NCBI GenBank assembly: GCA_037349105.1 | Contig: JAYJMM010000099.1 | Span: forward strand, 124,001-188,000 | Reading direction: 5' to 3' | From: Limnomonas spitsbergensis | Lineage: Eukaryota > Chlorophyta > Chlorophyceae > Chlamydomonadales | Length of the DNA: 64,000 nt | Shown here: positions 32,636-44,129 of the stretch, piece after piece | Position numbering within the stretch: position 1 is the first letter of the stretch | Layout: each line of letters begins with the position of its first letter | Notes under the pieces: generated by a model | Databases searched by the model: none | Told to the model about the DNA's origin: nothing | The model's input: only the letters and a program-made list of their open reading frames with translations | Made by a program: the position numbers and the translations under genes

Positions 32636-35146
32636 ATGGTGGCTCCCGGCCGAATGGGCTCGAGCCTGATCCGTTGTTTATCCCAGGGCAGGCAGCTGGC
32701 CGCAGACTTCATCCGTCCTGTAGAGGCGCTGAGCGGGATCAGCAGCCTGAATTCACCGCATGTGCCTCAGCCATATGTATCAGAGTCGACAGCAGCGAGT
32801 TGCAGCGGAAACTGGGCATCGTGGCCATCGGCCCAGAGCCCTTCGCCATCAGCTCATCATGTCTCTCCCAGCTTCCCGTCCTTACCACGCCTGCAACATT
32901 TCGCGGCTGGATCAGCGCTTTATCAGCAGATTAGGGCGTTCCGAACTGCTGCTGCAAGTAACTCGAAAACCAAACAGGCCTCTGCGGCCCCTGCCTCTGC
33001 CGCTTACAGCATTGAGGTCGTGGTGACTGCTTTCGAGGAGAGATACCTAGACGCTGCCAGCAACGTGATTCAGGACCTCTTCCTCATCAACTTTGCACCA
33101 AAGGCGATGTCAAAAGGACCCCGCTGGCCAGGCCCATGCAAGGTTGCACTGGCTGGCCGCCAGAAAAACATCAAGGTCGATTGGAAGAAGAGCCGCTTCA
33201 CCCTCATCCGCGGCCCCCACATTGACAAGACCGGCATGGAGCAGTTTGAAACGCGGAGGTACAAGAAGGCTGTGAGCGGCACCACCAACACCGCTGGCGA
33301 GGTGCACTGGCTGCTGGAGCACCTGAAGCTGTATGAGTTCACTGGAGTTCAAGTCGAGGTGATTGGAAACAATGGCATCACGCATGGCCGCATAGGTGTA
33401 ATCAATGTGGAGGGAGGGCCATGTGCATGCAAGAAGATCCTTGGCCATGCAAGGAGTCTGTGCATGGGCTGTATGCGCACTTGACATCCTTGGGTGGGCT
33501 GCCAGACGGCCACCACTGGGCCAGTGAGGACCAAACCATGACTGGAGTATTGCTGGGGGGGTTGAACCAGGCCGAATCAGCCTCAGGCTGTTATTGTAGC
33601 TGAAATGTAGAGTAACCCTAAAATGACGAGCAGATGCGTGGCACGGACCCAAGACCGGAATACCCATCCTCCCCCTTGCCCAATTCAGCCCCTGCATCTT
33701 ACGTTCACAACGCTATGCCATGATCTGAAATCTTCAAATCATGCCTCACACATTTTGAGTGCCTCAAAAGGCTCAACACTGATACCTCACACCAGGTGCC
33801 TCAAACCTTCCCAGTCGGGGGTTGCGATCTTAGCAAATATGGTGCTGAAAAGGATATCTCAATGTGTCCTTGTTTTTCTAAGGTGCTTCGGCCTAAGCCA
33901 ACGCCGCTATATGGGCAAAAGTGTGTCGTTACCCCACTCCCTTTCTGCTTTAAAAATCGGCCGGTAAAAATCCCTCCTGGCCTGTTCTTCTCTGTAGGTC
34001 ATATTGCCAGCACCAAAGACTTAACAGCCAAGCTTTGCCATATAAATCTATCTGATCAGAACATCGAATCACCTTCAGTTATTAAGATGAGGGTTACCGG
34101 TGTCTTAGTTTGCCCCAAAATACCTTGGGTAGGCGACTGAGTGGCCACCACTAGATAGATGGGGACCACCCCCCTGGCCTATAGCTGGTGGCCGAAGTAG
34201 GAGAGCTTTCTGCACCAGGTTTGCATGGCAGGTTGGTAGTGAGCTGCTGTTTAGCTGAAATGTAGCTGGAACACGCTTAATTCAACTGTAATTAACATCC
34301 CTCTTCTCTTCCCTGCAGGTCAATGTCACTGGCAGTACCTATCTGACGCCGTCGGCCAGCAGCAGTGTCATCAAGGGAGGTGACAGAGGCAGTGTGCTGG
34401 CGCAGCACCAGTCGGACATCGCGCAATACATTAAGCCAGCGGCGGCTGTGGCGGCAGTTGAGCGGGCCCGCAGTGCTGATGGCGGCAAATTCGATGAGGA
34501 GCTGCGTGACCTCCTGCAGACCATGCGGGGCACCTTGCGCACCGGCCTGGTGGAGCGGCGAGAAACGCTGAAGGTCACTGATTGGTATCAGGCCTGGCAC
34601 AACATGAACAAGCCGGGGTCTGCCGCCAAGCCTATGGATGCTCCACCTGCGTCACTGGCTGGCCTGGCTGCCGGAGGAGCTGTGGCGGGCATATCGGACG
34701 AGCAGCGGAGACAGACCTCAGCCCTCCTAGCAGCCATCGACACATCGCTGCTCAGCCTGCGTTTCGATGCCCTGGAGCGACACGCAGGCTTCCCGTTCCA
34801 TTTTGCGACCTTTGTCCCCGGGACTGGGAAGATTCCCGCAGTGCAGTGGATGCATGCAGTACTGAAGTATGGGCAGTACAAGCATCGTCTAGAGCAGCTC
34901 ACGCAGGAGGCTCAGCTGCTCAAGGCTTACTCGAGCTACAATTTGTTCTCACACACGCTCCTGTACACCCTGTTCAGAATATGGGCGCAGCAGACAGTAT
35001 CTGAGTTGAAACCGTACTTAGCTCTGCCCACTGCAGCTGAGGCGGAGCATTTCATGACCAGCATGGCGAGTGGAGCTGGCAAGAAGCTGCCTAAGCCTGG
35101 AGAGAAGACAGGAGGGAGGGGGCCTCTGTTTGCACGGGACAAATGA
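32636..35146 (+). CDS. MRPS10: Mitochondrial ribosomal protein uS10m with a long C-terminal extension
   Basis: Two exons join at phase 0: 32636-33358 and 34319-35146 (TGA), giving 516 residues. The start is the first ATG in frame, preceded by AAAT. Residues 1-120 are Ser/Ala/Arg-rich, like an organelle presequence. The S10 fold follows: YSIEVVVTAFEERYLDAASN, KVDWKKSRFTLIRGPHIDKT, MEQFETRRYKK, EVHWLLEHLKLYEFTGVQVE. S10 proteins contact 16S rRNA in the small-subunit head. The last strand of S10 is completed across the intron (VQVE joined to VNVTGS). The second exon then adds about 270 residues, with RTGLVERRETLKVTDWYQAW and HRLEQLTQEAQLLKAYSSYN, not found in bacterial S10. The intron is 960 bp and carries two SINE-like elements. 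The targeting is inferred from composition. Confidence 0.85.
33487..33625 (+). repeat. SINE-like element
   Basis: Forward copy in the uS10m intron: GGTGGGCTGCCAGACGGCCA, GAGGACCAAACCATGACTGG and TGTAGCTGAAATGTAG end. Confidence 0.7.
34127..34285 (+). repeat. SINE-like element
   Basis: Second forward copy in the same intron, 35 bp before the acceptor: GATGGGGACCACCC, CCTATAGCTGGTGGCC and TTTAGCTGAAATGTAGCTGG. Confidence 0.7.
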
Positions 35147-36135
35147 GGATAGAATGCTGAGCCATGTCAGTGGAATATATCGAGTCATATATGAGACTCC
35201 CTTTCTTTTGGCTGGCCAGTCTGTTAGCTATGTAGGCGTTTGTCCCAAGTTCCGTTATTTTCTGGCTTGTAAGTGTCGTTCTGCATGGTTTTGCGGCATT
35301 CCTTCCCTCCCTTGGGGCAGTTTTCTGCTGAATATGCGAAAGTAGCTAGAGCAGAGTGGAATAGGAGGTAATGGCATGGAAAGGGTGCTACATTTCTTTG
35401 TTCAACCTTTTTTGTTTGGTGACCCTACTCCTGGTATGCTTCTGACTTAGTGTTCTGATGTCTTCTACACAAATGGAGTAGTTATGCTAGGCCTCCCACG
35501 TAGTTAGTTATCGGTAGGTGGCATGGCTTATGTTTGAGCTCTGTATTTCTTCAGCATGCCAAAGCATAAGCAAGGCCTGGGGCATAGCACACATTGGTTG
35601 ACTTGACTGTCTGCCAATTTCCTCTTATTAGGGTTCCTTGGCAGGTTCAGCTTGGTTCAGCATGGCATGGCAGCAATTAAGCGGGATGGGAACTCTGCCC
35701 CGCATGGCTTGGCAGGATTCCGCGACAAGGCAGTTCCAATGGCAAAACTTTATTTCTTGAGATTTGCCCCTCCGAGCATGGAACCAAGGACGCCTTGCAT
35801 TGTTATTGAAGCACAAGTTACACCAATGTTCTATGTTATTTTGTAGGGTGCGTCATCTACACAACGGCCTACAGCCGCTGGGGCCGGTCCGGCGCAGTAG
35901 ACTCACTGCTTTGCTGTCCGTTGTCCAGTTTAACAACCAGTCAGCCTGCCTGTTGGTCTGGTGCATCCTACGAGAGACACTGATGCACACGGCAGGGTAA
36001 TGACGTCACACCTCGTGAGTCCTGCTCACAGCATGCGCACCCATTATTGAAAACAACTGCTTCATTCACCATGGTCAGACACCAGTAGAATAACGAGATA
36101 TACGAAATACTTGGGCTGGATGATAGTTGTTGACT
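35147..36135. other. 3' flank of uS10m and spacer
   Basis: T-rich sequence with no coding signal. A degraded minus LINE-A tail sits at about 36000-36045 (AATGACGTCACACCTCGTG). Confidence 0.5.
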
Positions 36136-38233
36136 ATGATAACTATTTCAATGACGTTACACCTCTGGGCCCGCTCAAAGCTCAGCCGCGTGGGCCCAAC
36201 TGTTCATAGGGGACTTAAGGAGTAAAAGAGGAACTACAAGGAAGAGGGGTGGAAAGGAACTAAAGGAGAGGCCGGAAAGGCAAAGAAGACCAATGTCGAC
36301 ACCTGAGTTCCAATAGAGACCAGCCCTCAACAAAGCTTCAAAGAAAAGAAAAGTCCACAAAAGCAAGCGTATCCCACCCTTGCTTGGCCGCGATGGGCGC
36401 CCCACTGATCAGAAGGGAGAACAGAAGAAACGAGATAAGGGGGCAAACAACAACAACAACAAAAAAGGACCGAAAGAGAAGGCCGGAAAGGCAAACGACA
36501 CCGGCGCCGCAGAATCCCTAGAGACTAACCCTCAACAATGCCCACAGCACAGTCCACAAAGGCAAGTGCATCCCACCCCTGCTCAGCCTGGTACAACTGG
36601 TGGAAGCTAGTGGCAGCGCCCGCAGGACCTGCCCACCCCTGCTCCCGTAACTGCTCCCTGACACTAGGGCACTGGAAGCACACATGTAGCGCATCCTCCA
36701 CCTGCTCGCTATCCCCCGTGCCCAACACCGCTGGCGGCAGCGTGCCTCTCGCCGCTGACCGTTGCGCCGTCCTCTGGTATCAGCAGTGCTGATCGCGCCG
36801 AGCCGCAGTCGCAAATTTATGCGCACACAAGCACACTCCCTCTGGCTAGTGCGGCTCTTGGCTTGCGCCAGCACGGCACCCGCCGTGGACTGGAACCAGG
36901 CGCGGTAGGTCGCCGCACATCTGTGCTCGGTGGTAGGATCCCTGGGGTCCCCACCGCCGCTTGCGTCCAGTGATGCTTGCTCGTAGGCTGCGTCAACGAG
37001 TGCCAACACCTCTGTGACGGGAAGTGCTGTAGGGCAGCTGCTGCCTCGCGTAAGGTGGGGGTGGCTGCCCCCCGCTTCAGCTCCTCTAATGCACCCAGCA
37101 GATCAGAGCACATGGTGCGGCCGCCAGTGCCCTGGCTGACTGCAAGCTGCATATCTGCTGCCATGGCTTGAGCCATGAGAGGGCTGTAATGCTGTGCCGC
37201 CGCTGCACTGTAGAAGCGGAGGATATGGGTCTACCAGTCTCGCTGTAGTGGCTGGAGCTGCAGCTCTCTCAGGACTCCCCAACTGGCGGCTGATGCAGGT
37301 AGCCCCAAAATGCAGTCCAGCCTGACGTAGGTGGTGAAGCAGGCTAAACTGCATTTTGCTGGAGAGACATTGCCGCGGCCGAAGGTGGCTGGTGGCCCAC
37401 ACCACGTCGCCGCAGTTGGTCGCAGGCGCTGCGTACACAGCTGCCAACCTGATGCGGGTTGAAAGATGGCGCCTTAGGCCCACCTTTGCTGCCATGCGGC
37501 GAACACGGTGCAGCGCGGCAGCCAAAGGCGCCTCTCTACCCTCCATGGCCCTCTTCATGCCACGGCTTTCGTGCTGAGTGATGCCCAAGAACTTGAATTC
37601 TTGGACGCGCTTCAACACGGCACGGTCAGGGCCGTAAACGCAAGCATGGGCTGGCTGTCGGCGCTGCGCTGCGAAGCGGCTGCCAAACTCCATGACCTCT
37701 GTTTTACTGACATCGACCTGAAGCTGTTTATGTGCCGCATATTCATGCAAGGCATCAAGCATGCGTTGCAGCCCTGCTGGGGTGAGGGCTAGCAAGGAGA
37801 GGTCATCCGCATACAGCAGGCAGCGTAGCTGTTGCCCTGCCTGCATCTCAATGCCCTCTGCCGGGCACATGGCTGCGAGCATGGCCGGCAGGTCACTGAG
37901 GTAAAGGCTAAAGAGCAGGGGGCTCAGGGGCAGCCCTGCTTGATGCCTCTGGTGCAAGGCACAGGACCAGTGCGCTTGTGGCCGTCAGTGAGCGTGTAAA
38001 CTGCACCGGCATAAAGCGCTTGCACCGCGCGTAACAGGCATGCAGGCATGTGAAGATGCTCGCATAAATGTCGCCACAGCTGCTCCTGGGGCACGCTGTC
38101 ATAGGCCTTTGTGAAGTCCACAAAGGCCACATGCAGCTTGCCACGGCCTGCAGCTGCCCGTTGAGCATGGACTGCATGCCTGAGGAGGAAAGCAGCCTGG
38201 AACGTGCTACGGCGCTGTTGAAATGATAACTAT
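36136..38233 (-). mobile_element. LINE-A: 5'-truncated non-LTR retrotransposon with target-site duplication
   Basis: The body 36147-38222 reads on the minus strand: FVDFTKAYDSVPQEQLW near 38110, GIKQGCP/LSPLLFSLYLSDLP near 37930, CLLYADDLSLLA near 37810, then thumb, a Cys-rich C-terminal region near 36750-36700, GWDALAFVDC near 36550, and a 3' tail ending GGGCCCAGAGGTGTAACGTC at 36150-36175. The repeated ATGATAACTAT at 36136-36146 and 38223-38233 flanks it exactly, which marks target-primed insertion. The frame shifts by one between KQGCP and LSPLL near 37925, so it is dead. It is cut off at the start of the reverse-transcriptase domain. It landed about 50 bp beyond the H4 3' stem-loop. Confidence 0.9.
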
Positions 38234-38279
38234 GTGCAGACTTGTCCTTGTATACCGGTGCGTGTTTGGTTCGGCTGGT

Positions 38280-38295
38280 GGTGTTGAAAAACACC
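38280..38295 (-). terminator. Histone mRNA 3' stem-loop (H4)
   Basis: On the minus strand GGTGTTTTTCAACACC forms a six-pair stem with a four-base loop, 49 bases after the H4 stop and preceded by AACC. It is the replication-dependent histone 3'-end signal in its volvocine form. Confidence 0.88.
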
Positions 38296-38343
38296 GGTTG
38301 ATTGTGAGTGGTATGAAACAGTATCCATGCATGAAGCAGCAGA

Positions 38344-38880
<537 letters not shown>

Positions 38881-39074
38881 ATGGCTCGTACAAAGCTCGC
38901 AAGTCCACTGGAGGCAAGGCTCCAAGGACTTGCGGTTCCAGTCCTCTGCCGTCCTGGCGCTCCAGGATGCAGCAGAAGCCTACCTCGTCGGCCTGTTTGA
39001 GGACACCAACCTGGCTGCAATCCATGTCCAAGGACATCCAGCTTGCCAGGTGCATCCGTGGCGAGAGGGCTTAG
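38881..39074 (+). pseudogene. H3: Histone H3 pseudogene
   Basis: ATG at 38881 starts MARTK correctly, but then three internal deletions remove sequence. Seven bases are lost after codon 5. A large middle block is lost, so that GGKAPR is joined almost directly to the [20 protein letters not shown] region. About twenty bases are lost between AIH and the MPKDIQLA region, which shifts the frame. The original end RIRGERA and TAG (39072-39074) are still readable in another frame. It keeps its promoter and 3' stem-loop. The conserved bases between deletions are almost unchanged, so the decay looks recent. Confidence 0.92.
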
Positions 39075-39144
39075 GTTGCATCATTCTTCTTTCCCCTGAC
39101 GAGACTCAAACATACACAAAACCCTGCTCAAAACCTACCAAACC

Positions 39145-39159
39145 GGTGTTTCCAACACC
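39145..39159 (+). terminator. Histone mRNA 3' stem-loop (H3 relic)
   Basis: GGTGTTTCCAACACC, preceded by AACC, has the same six-pair stem as the H4 signal but a three-base loop, one base shorter. It lies 70 bases after the relic stop codon. Confidence 0.82.
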
Positions 39160-40163
39160 TCCACATCCACACCTAATATTGCTGGTTGCATTTACGAGCT
39201 GGAAAACCAGTATCTGTATGCGGGGCATGTGCCCCTCCTGCTTGGAGGCTTTGCTAGGTTGTGTACATTTGCCTTGATCGATATTTAATAGTAACCGGTG
39301 GAGATCTCTCTGCAGTGGTAGACTTGCTTGGTTGGTCAGGGTATGGGTGTATGCTACTTTGGCTGTGCTGCCCTTTGAATAAGCTGGTCTTGATCTAGCA
39401 GAAGTTTTTTTAGGACCAGCAGAGCAACATGTTTATTGCAACTGGACCAGCCAGTTCGAACTGGTCATATTCCGATACTACAGCAGGCGAGACTACAAGT
39501 ATATAAAAGTAAGCTACAACAAGGTATACTACATGGCCCCCTCCACCAACCCTCCACTTCCTACCAAGAAGCAACCACGCTTTGGCGTTAATGACCCTAA
39601 AATGCAGCGAAACAAGTTGATACCAGGAAGCATCAGCGTAAACACAAACAAGGCATACACAAAAATATACTGTCGAAGCCCTCATCAAAGCCTACTCATA
39701 CAATACAGGTAGCTTACAGCTTAGGAGTTAAGAGTTGTGTGAATAAATAAGATCCCTAGGCTGAAACACCCCTGATCTTTCTTTTCTCTATTCAGCTCAA
39801 ATCACTTCTTATGGAGTGCAATAACAGGGATGGTTTGTGTCAGCATGTCAGTGAATCAGACATCCTGTACAGCACTCAATACAGGGAACGAACAACTCAG
39901 ACAAAATAAATAAATAAGATACAAGAGTTAACTTGCCCGGCAGAAAACCAGTCACAATCAAAGACTGAGCGCTCCATACGTCCAACCGATTCCTCATGAA
40001 CCCATTATGTGTAGCATTTCCCTCCACACACACCCAATTTCACAATTCGTGTGTGTATGGCATAGGCCTTGCAGTAACCTACTGAAGGCATTCTTCAGCA
40101 TAAATGCAGCCTGACCGGCGGCTGCAACCCCTGCTGTCAATTTACGAGCCCCATATCTCGTTC
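39160..40163. other. Spacer and 3' flank of the armadillo gene
   Basis: AT-rich sequence without coding features. It probably includes the 3' untranslated region of the minus-strand armadillo gene. Confidence 0.5.
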
Positions 40164-43100
40164 CTACTTGAGGAGGTGGAGCGCGCCCCCCGCTTGCTCG
40201 CGCACTTTCTTGCAATGTGAATGCTCACACAGCTCTGACAGTAAGAAGATGGCGCGCGCTTCCACCATCCCCTCAATGTTCTCAGGGCACGCCAGCGCCA
40301 AGGACCACAGGGCCCCTGCTGCATGCTCCTGCGCTTCCACCGAGCTCGACTCCAGCAGGCAGATCAGGGGGGTGATAGCATCGCACGCAGAAATGACAGA
40401 CTTGAGATCAGGCAGCAGGCTGAGCGTTCGCAGCGCCCCGGCCGCCTCGCCTTGCACCCCCACCGAGCTGGACCCCAGTAGCTTGACCAGTGGAGCAACT
40501 GCGCGCATGGAGGCGGTTGCATCCATCCGGGCGGCCTCGCCCATCATCAGCAGGTTCTTCAGGGCGCCCGCAGACTGCTCCTGAACCAGCGGCGAGGCTG
40601 AACTCAGCAGCTCCACAAACAGAGTGCCGGAGGAGACATGCCCACATGCCACCTCGTCCCGGCCAGCTTTACTCATCAGCATGTTCCGGAGCGCACCCAG
40701 GGCCCGGGCTTGGCCCTGATGCAACACAGACTTGTCCCTGGTGGCCGTCAGGAGCACTTCACCAGCCTTGGCAAGAAACCCAAACAGCAGCTCCACAATG
40801 CCGTTCAACACAGCCGTGATCAGATGGCCTTCATCCGGGCCTAGTTTGGGCAGCATGAGGTTGCAGAGGGCCCCCGCTGCTTGGTTCCCGACCGACCAGT
40901 TGCTCTCCACCAGGCTCATCTGCAACGTGTCCATGAGGGCTGGCTGCGCAAACACCACTTCCTGCCTAACAGCCCTGTTGCGGTGTGCAGCAATATTCCG
41001 GAGCACACCAGCCGTGAAAAGTTTTGTGTCCGCCTCCCCCTGCGCGTCTGGCTCTAGGAACTTACTGATGACCCTGGCCCAGGCTCCAGCCCTGATCTGG
41101 TTGTGAGCATCGCTAGTCAGCACATAGACAGCCCGCATGATCTCTCGCTGCAAGGAACAAGGATTACATTCATTGATATCGGGGTTGATCCTATTAAGTA
41201 ATGCATTCAAAACCTTATTCTCCATCAGGATGACCTCGTTGAGAGCTAGGTTCGCCAGGCAGCGTACCACCTGAAGTGTGTATGGAGCCCATTCGCTCAG
41301 CAACAACAGGTCACCCAGCACGTCGCATGCGCCCATCTTGGCTGCGGAGGTCCTGTGCTGCCCATGGAGGCCTTCAGAAGTGAGCAGGCCAAGCAAGGTA
41401 GCCGCTGGGGTGTGCATGTCTTGCACGCGGGGTCAGTGAAGTCATAGCTGTCCTGCAGCACCTTGATGAGGTACGAGATGGCGCCGAAAAGCACAAGCTT
41501 GTCGACGGCAGCCTGGATCACCAGGGCCTGGTCCGAATCCTGCTCCTGCTGCTCGCCGTTGACGCATTCTCTGGGCTGCAGCGCCCTCAGGATCGCAATG
41601 ACCGCTGTCAGTACACTTAACTGTAAAGTATTGGCAGTGGAGCGCGCAAACAGCAGGACCAGGCCAGTAAGCACATCGCCAGCCAGCATGTCAGCAACAT
41701 CCTGTTTCCAACGGGCAGCTGGGCCTGACATCTGAGCCATGGAGGTGAGGGCCTCTGCTGCAAAGTGCAGGTTCTGCCTCAACCCCTTGGGCGGATGTAC
41801 GATCTGGCTGGCAAGGACTGAAATACCTTTGGGGCCTTAGCGATGGCCTCCCGGTGCTCTTCATGAGATGCTAGGACAGCAAGGAGCTCCAGAATTAGAT
41901 CAATCCTCAGCTGGTCATCAGGACTGGTTGCATATGGAACGAGAAGGATGGAGCCGATAATGCCGGTCAACACATCAAAGCGGGCGAGACAGGACAGGAC
42001 TCCCGGCTCACCCTCTGCCAGTCTCAGGAGAAATTTGAGAGGAAGTGCATGACCACTGGGCGGCGTACGGAACAGGCGGAGCACATGGGGCATGACACCA
42101 GCCTCAACAATCTTAGACGCCAAATCCAGACTGGGTGTTAAGAGGCCTATGAGCGCGCCACAGGCCATGAGTTGCGTATAGACATCGTTTGGCCCTGTTA
42201 TCAGGCTGACCATGTCGGGGATGATGTCAGACGTCGCGGCCATGCGGACCTTGAGGCCCATGCTGCAACTCATCAGCGCTTGGGTGAGAGCAATAATCGC
42301 CTTGCCCTTGCCCTCGCCTTGCCCTGTGTTCAGAGAGACCAGAATCTCAAGATTCTTTGAGACCTCCTGCGTTGCAAGGGTTTGTAGGAACGGAGTTTGG
42401 GATTGCTTTGAGCATTTGTGTTTAAAGCCTAGAGTACAAAGCAGGGTCCGGTGTTGTCTGGGCACCACTTGCACATGCCAAGAACTGGAAAGGGGAGGCA
42501 ATCCTGTACCAGCTCGTCTTGCACTAGTCGAAATACAGTCAGGGGCATGTTGTCCGCCTCTTCAGATTCCAGCCTGCCCTAGTGCCCTGTCGAGCTGAAG
42601 CCTATTCTGCTACATAGTTATATCATATAAGTATATAACTGACATGTACATGCATTGGTACCACATCCTTATCATGCAAGGAAGGAGCATGACTCACCCC
42701 ACATCCTCGTTGTACCTTGTAAGCCATGTATATGGTTTACTGGCTCCCCAACCTTGTGTGGATAGGTGGATATTGCATGCCTACTTGAAAGGGATAGCAT
42801 ACAAATAGTGTCACTCGCAGCCTCACTGGTTTGTCAGTTGAAGCAAGTGGCTAAGTAGGAAGTACCAACACAAAAACAGTCATTTGATCTTTGCAACAAA
42901 TGGGCTTATGCTGGGCAGGCCACCCAATCGCTGATAGGGACCAAATCTATACCGGCCTACAGCCGGTGGCCTCAGCCACAGGGCTTGCTGCAACAGGTCC
43001 TACCAGCCATTACCATGATATTGCTCAATTTAAGCTGTGGCTCTCGTAAGTACACAGTGGAACAAAACCGGACCCCCCAAGCCTGACCTGTTCATACCAA

Positions 43101-43243
43101 CCCACCTGCTGTTTGCGCTCCTCTTCGCTGCCGCTGCTCCCGCTGGCAGGCCCTGGCGTGGCATTGGGTCTTGCAGGTGCCCCGCTGCCTCTAGAGGCCT
43201 TGGCTCCGGAGCCAGGTCGCTGCACTCTCCGGTGACCACCCAT
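40164..43243 (-). CDS. Armadillo-repeat protein
   Basis: Exon 43243-43106 (MGGHRRVQRPGSGAKASRGS to EEERKQQ, donor GTGGGT) joins at phase 0 to 42366-41827, and then from 41773 on to the stop at 40164, about 770 residues. Repeats of about 42 residues carry armadillo signatures such as QAAGALCNLMLP, EQSAGALKNLLM, GEAAGALRTLSLL and EHAAGALWSLALA. Armadillo folds are protein-binding superhelices, and I cannot name a partner. Two frame changes interrupt the long reading. The first, near 41800, is cured by a 53-base GTATTT...CAG intron (41826-41774). The second, near 41425, needs one extra base between FTDP and QDMHTP. Either it is a one-base error or the gene is damaged. The N-terminal exon is Gly/Ser-rich and its assignment rests on phase and donor. 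Confidence 0.75.
42898..43015 (+). repeat. SINE-like element
   Basis: Forward copy in an intron of the armadillo gene: CTGGGCAGGCCACCCAATCG, AGGGACCAAATC, CGGCCTACAGCCGGTGGCC and CAGGGCTTGCTGCAACAGG. Confidence 0.7.
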
Positions 43244-43377
43244 GGGCGCGAAACGGTTATAGAGAGAGACGTGAATCCACTCAGCTCAGCAAGCAGGGTC
43301 TGCCGCTCAGCCTGGGGTTGACTATGAATGGATACTGCAAAGAGCAGAGAGGAATGCAGGAGAGATCACTCAGCACG

Positions 43378-44012
43378 AAAGCGGCGGCATGAAGAGGGCC
43401 ATGGAAGGTAGTGTTCGCCGCATGGCAGCCAAGGTGGGCCTTAGGCGCCATCTTCCAACCCTGCGGCCAACTACGGCGACGTGGTGTGGGCTACCAGCCA
43501 CCTTCGGCCGTGGCAATGTCTCTCCAGCAAAATGCAGTCCAGCTTGCTTCAACACCTACGCCAGGCTATTGTCCTCCGCCTCTACGATGCAGCCGTGGCA
43601 CCGGCGGCACAGCAATACAGCCCGCTCATGGCTCAAGCCATGGCAGCAGATATGCAGCTTGCAGTCAGCATGGGCACTGGCAGAGGCAGTATAAGCGCTG
43701 GCAGAGGAGCTGGAGCGGGGGTGGGCAGTCATAGGAGCGGGGGTGGGCATGTTACGGGAGCAGGGGGGGGGCAGGTCCTCCGGGCGCTGCCACTAACTTC
43801 CACCAGTTGTACCAGGCTGAGCATGGGTGGGACGCACTTGCTTTTGTAGACTGTGCTGTGGGCATTATTGAGGGTTAGTCTCCAGGGTTTCTGAGGCCTT
43901 GGTCTTTGTTACCTTCCCCCCTCTCTTCCTTTTAGTTCCTTCTTTACTCCCTTTTGAACAGTTGGGCGCGGCCGAGCTTTGAGCGGGCTGTGCCCTAGCT
44001 AGGTGCAACGTT
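43378..44012 (+). mobile_element. LINE-A fragment with internal deletions
   Basis: Forward copy of the LINE-A C-terminal coding region and 3' tail. It matches the 36-kb copy in sequence order (GGCATGAAGAGGGCCATGGA, GTGTGGGCTACCAGCCACCT, CCAGTTGTACCAGGCTGAGC) and ends GCGGCCGAGCTTTGAGCGGG. Several internal blocks are missing, so no long frame remains. Confidence 0.82.
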
Positions 44013-44129
44013 TTTACTTTGCACGGTTCAATCTTTTCAATCTCTACCTCTCAGAGTGCCTGCTTTGCATCAACACGACGCTTATAATGTAGAGATTGCG
44101 TCAAGCAATGCAAAATATGCACATGCATC

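Noticed and set aside
33359..33484. uS10m continuing in frame through VIGNNGITHGRIG to a stop at 33484
   Set aside because: The run-on enters SINE-bearing intron sequence, whereas splicing at 33358 to 34319 completes the S10 strand in phase. Not excluded as an alternative end.
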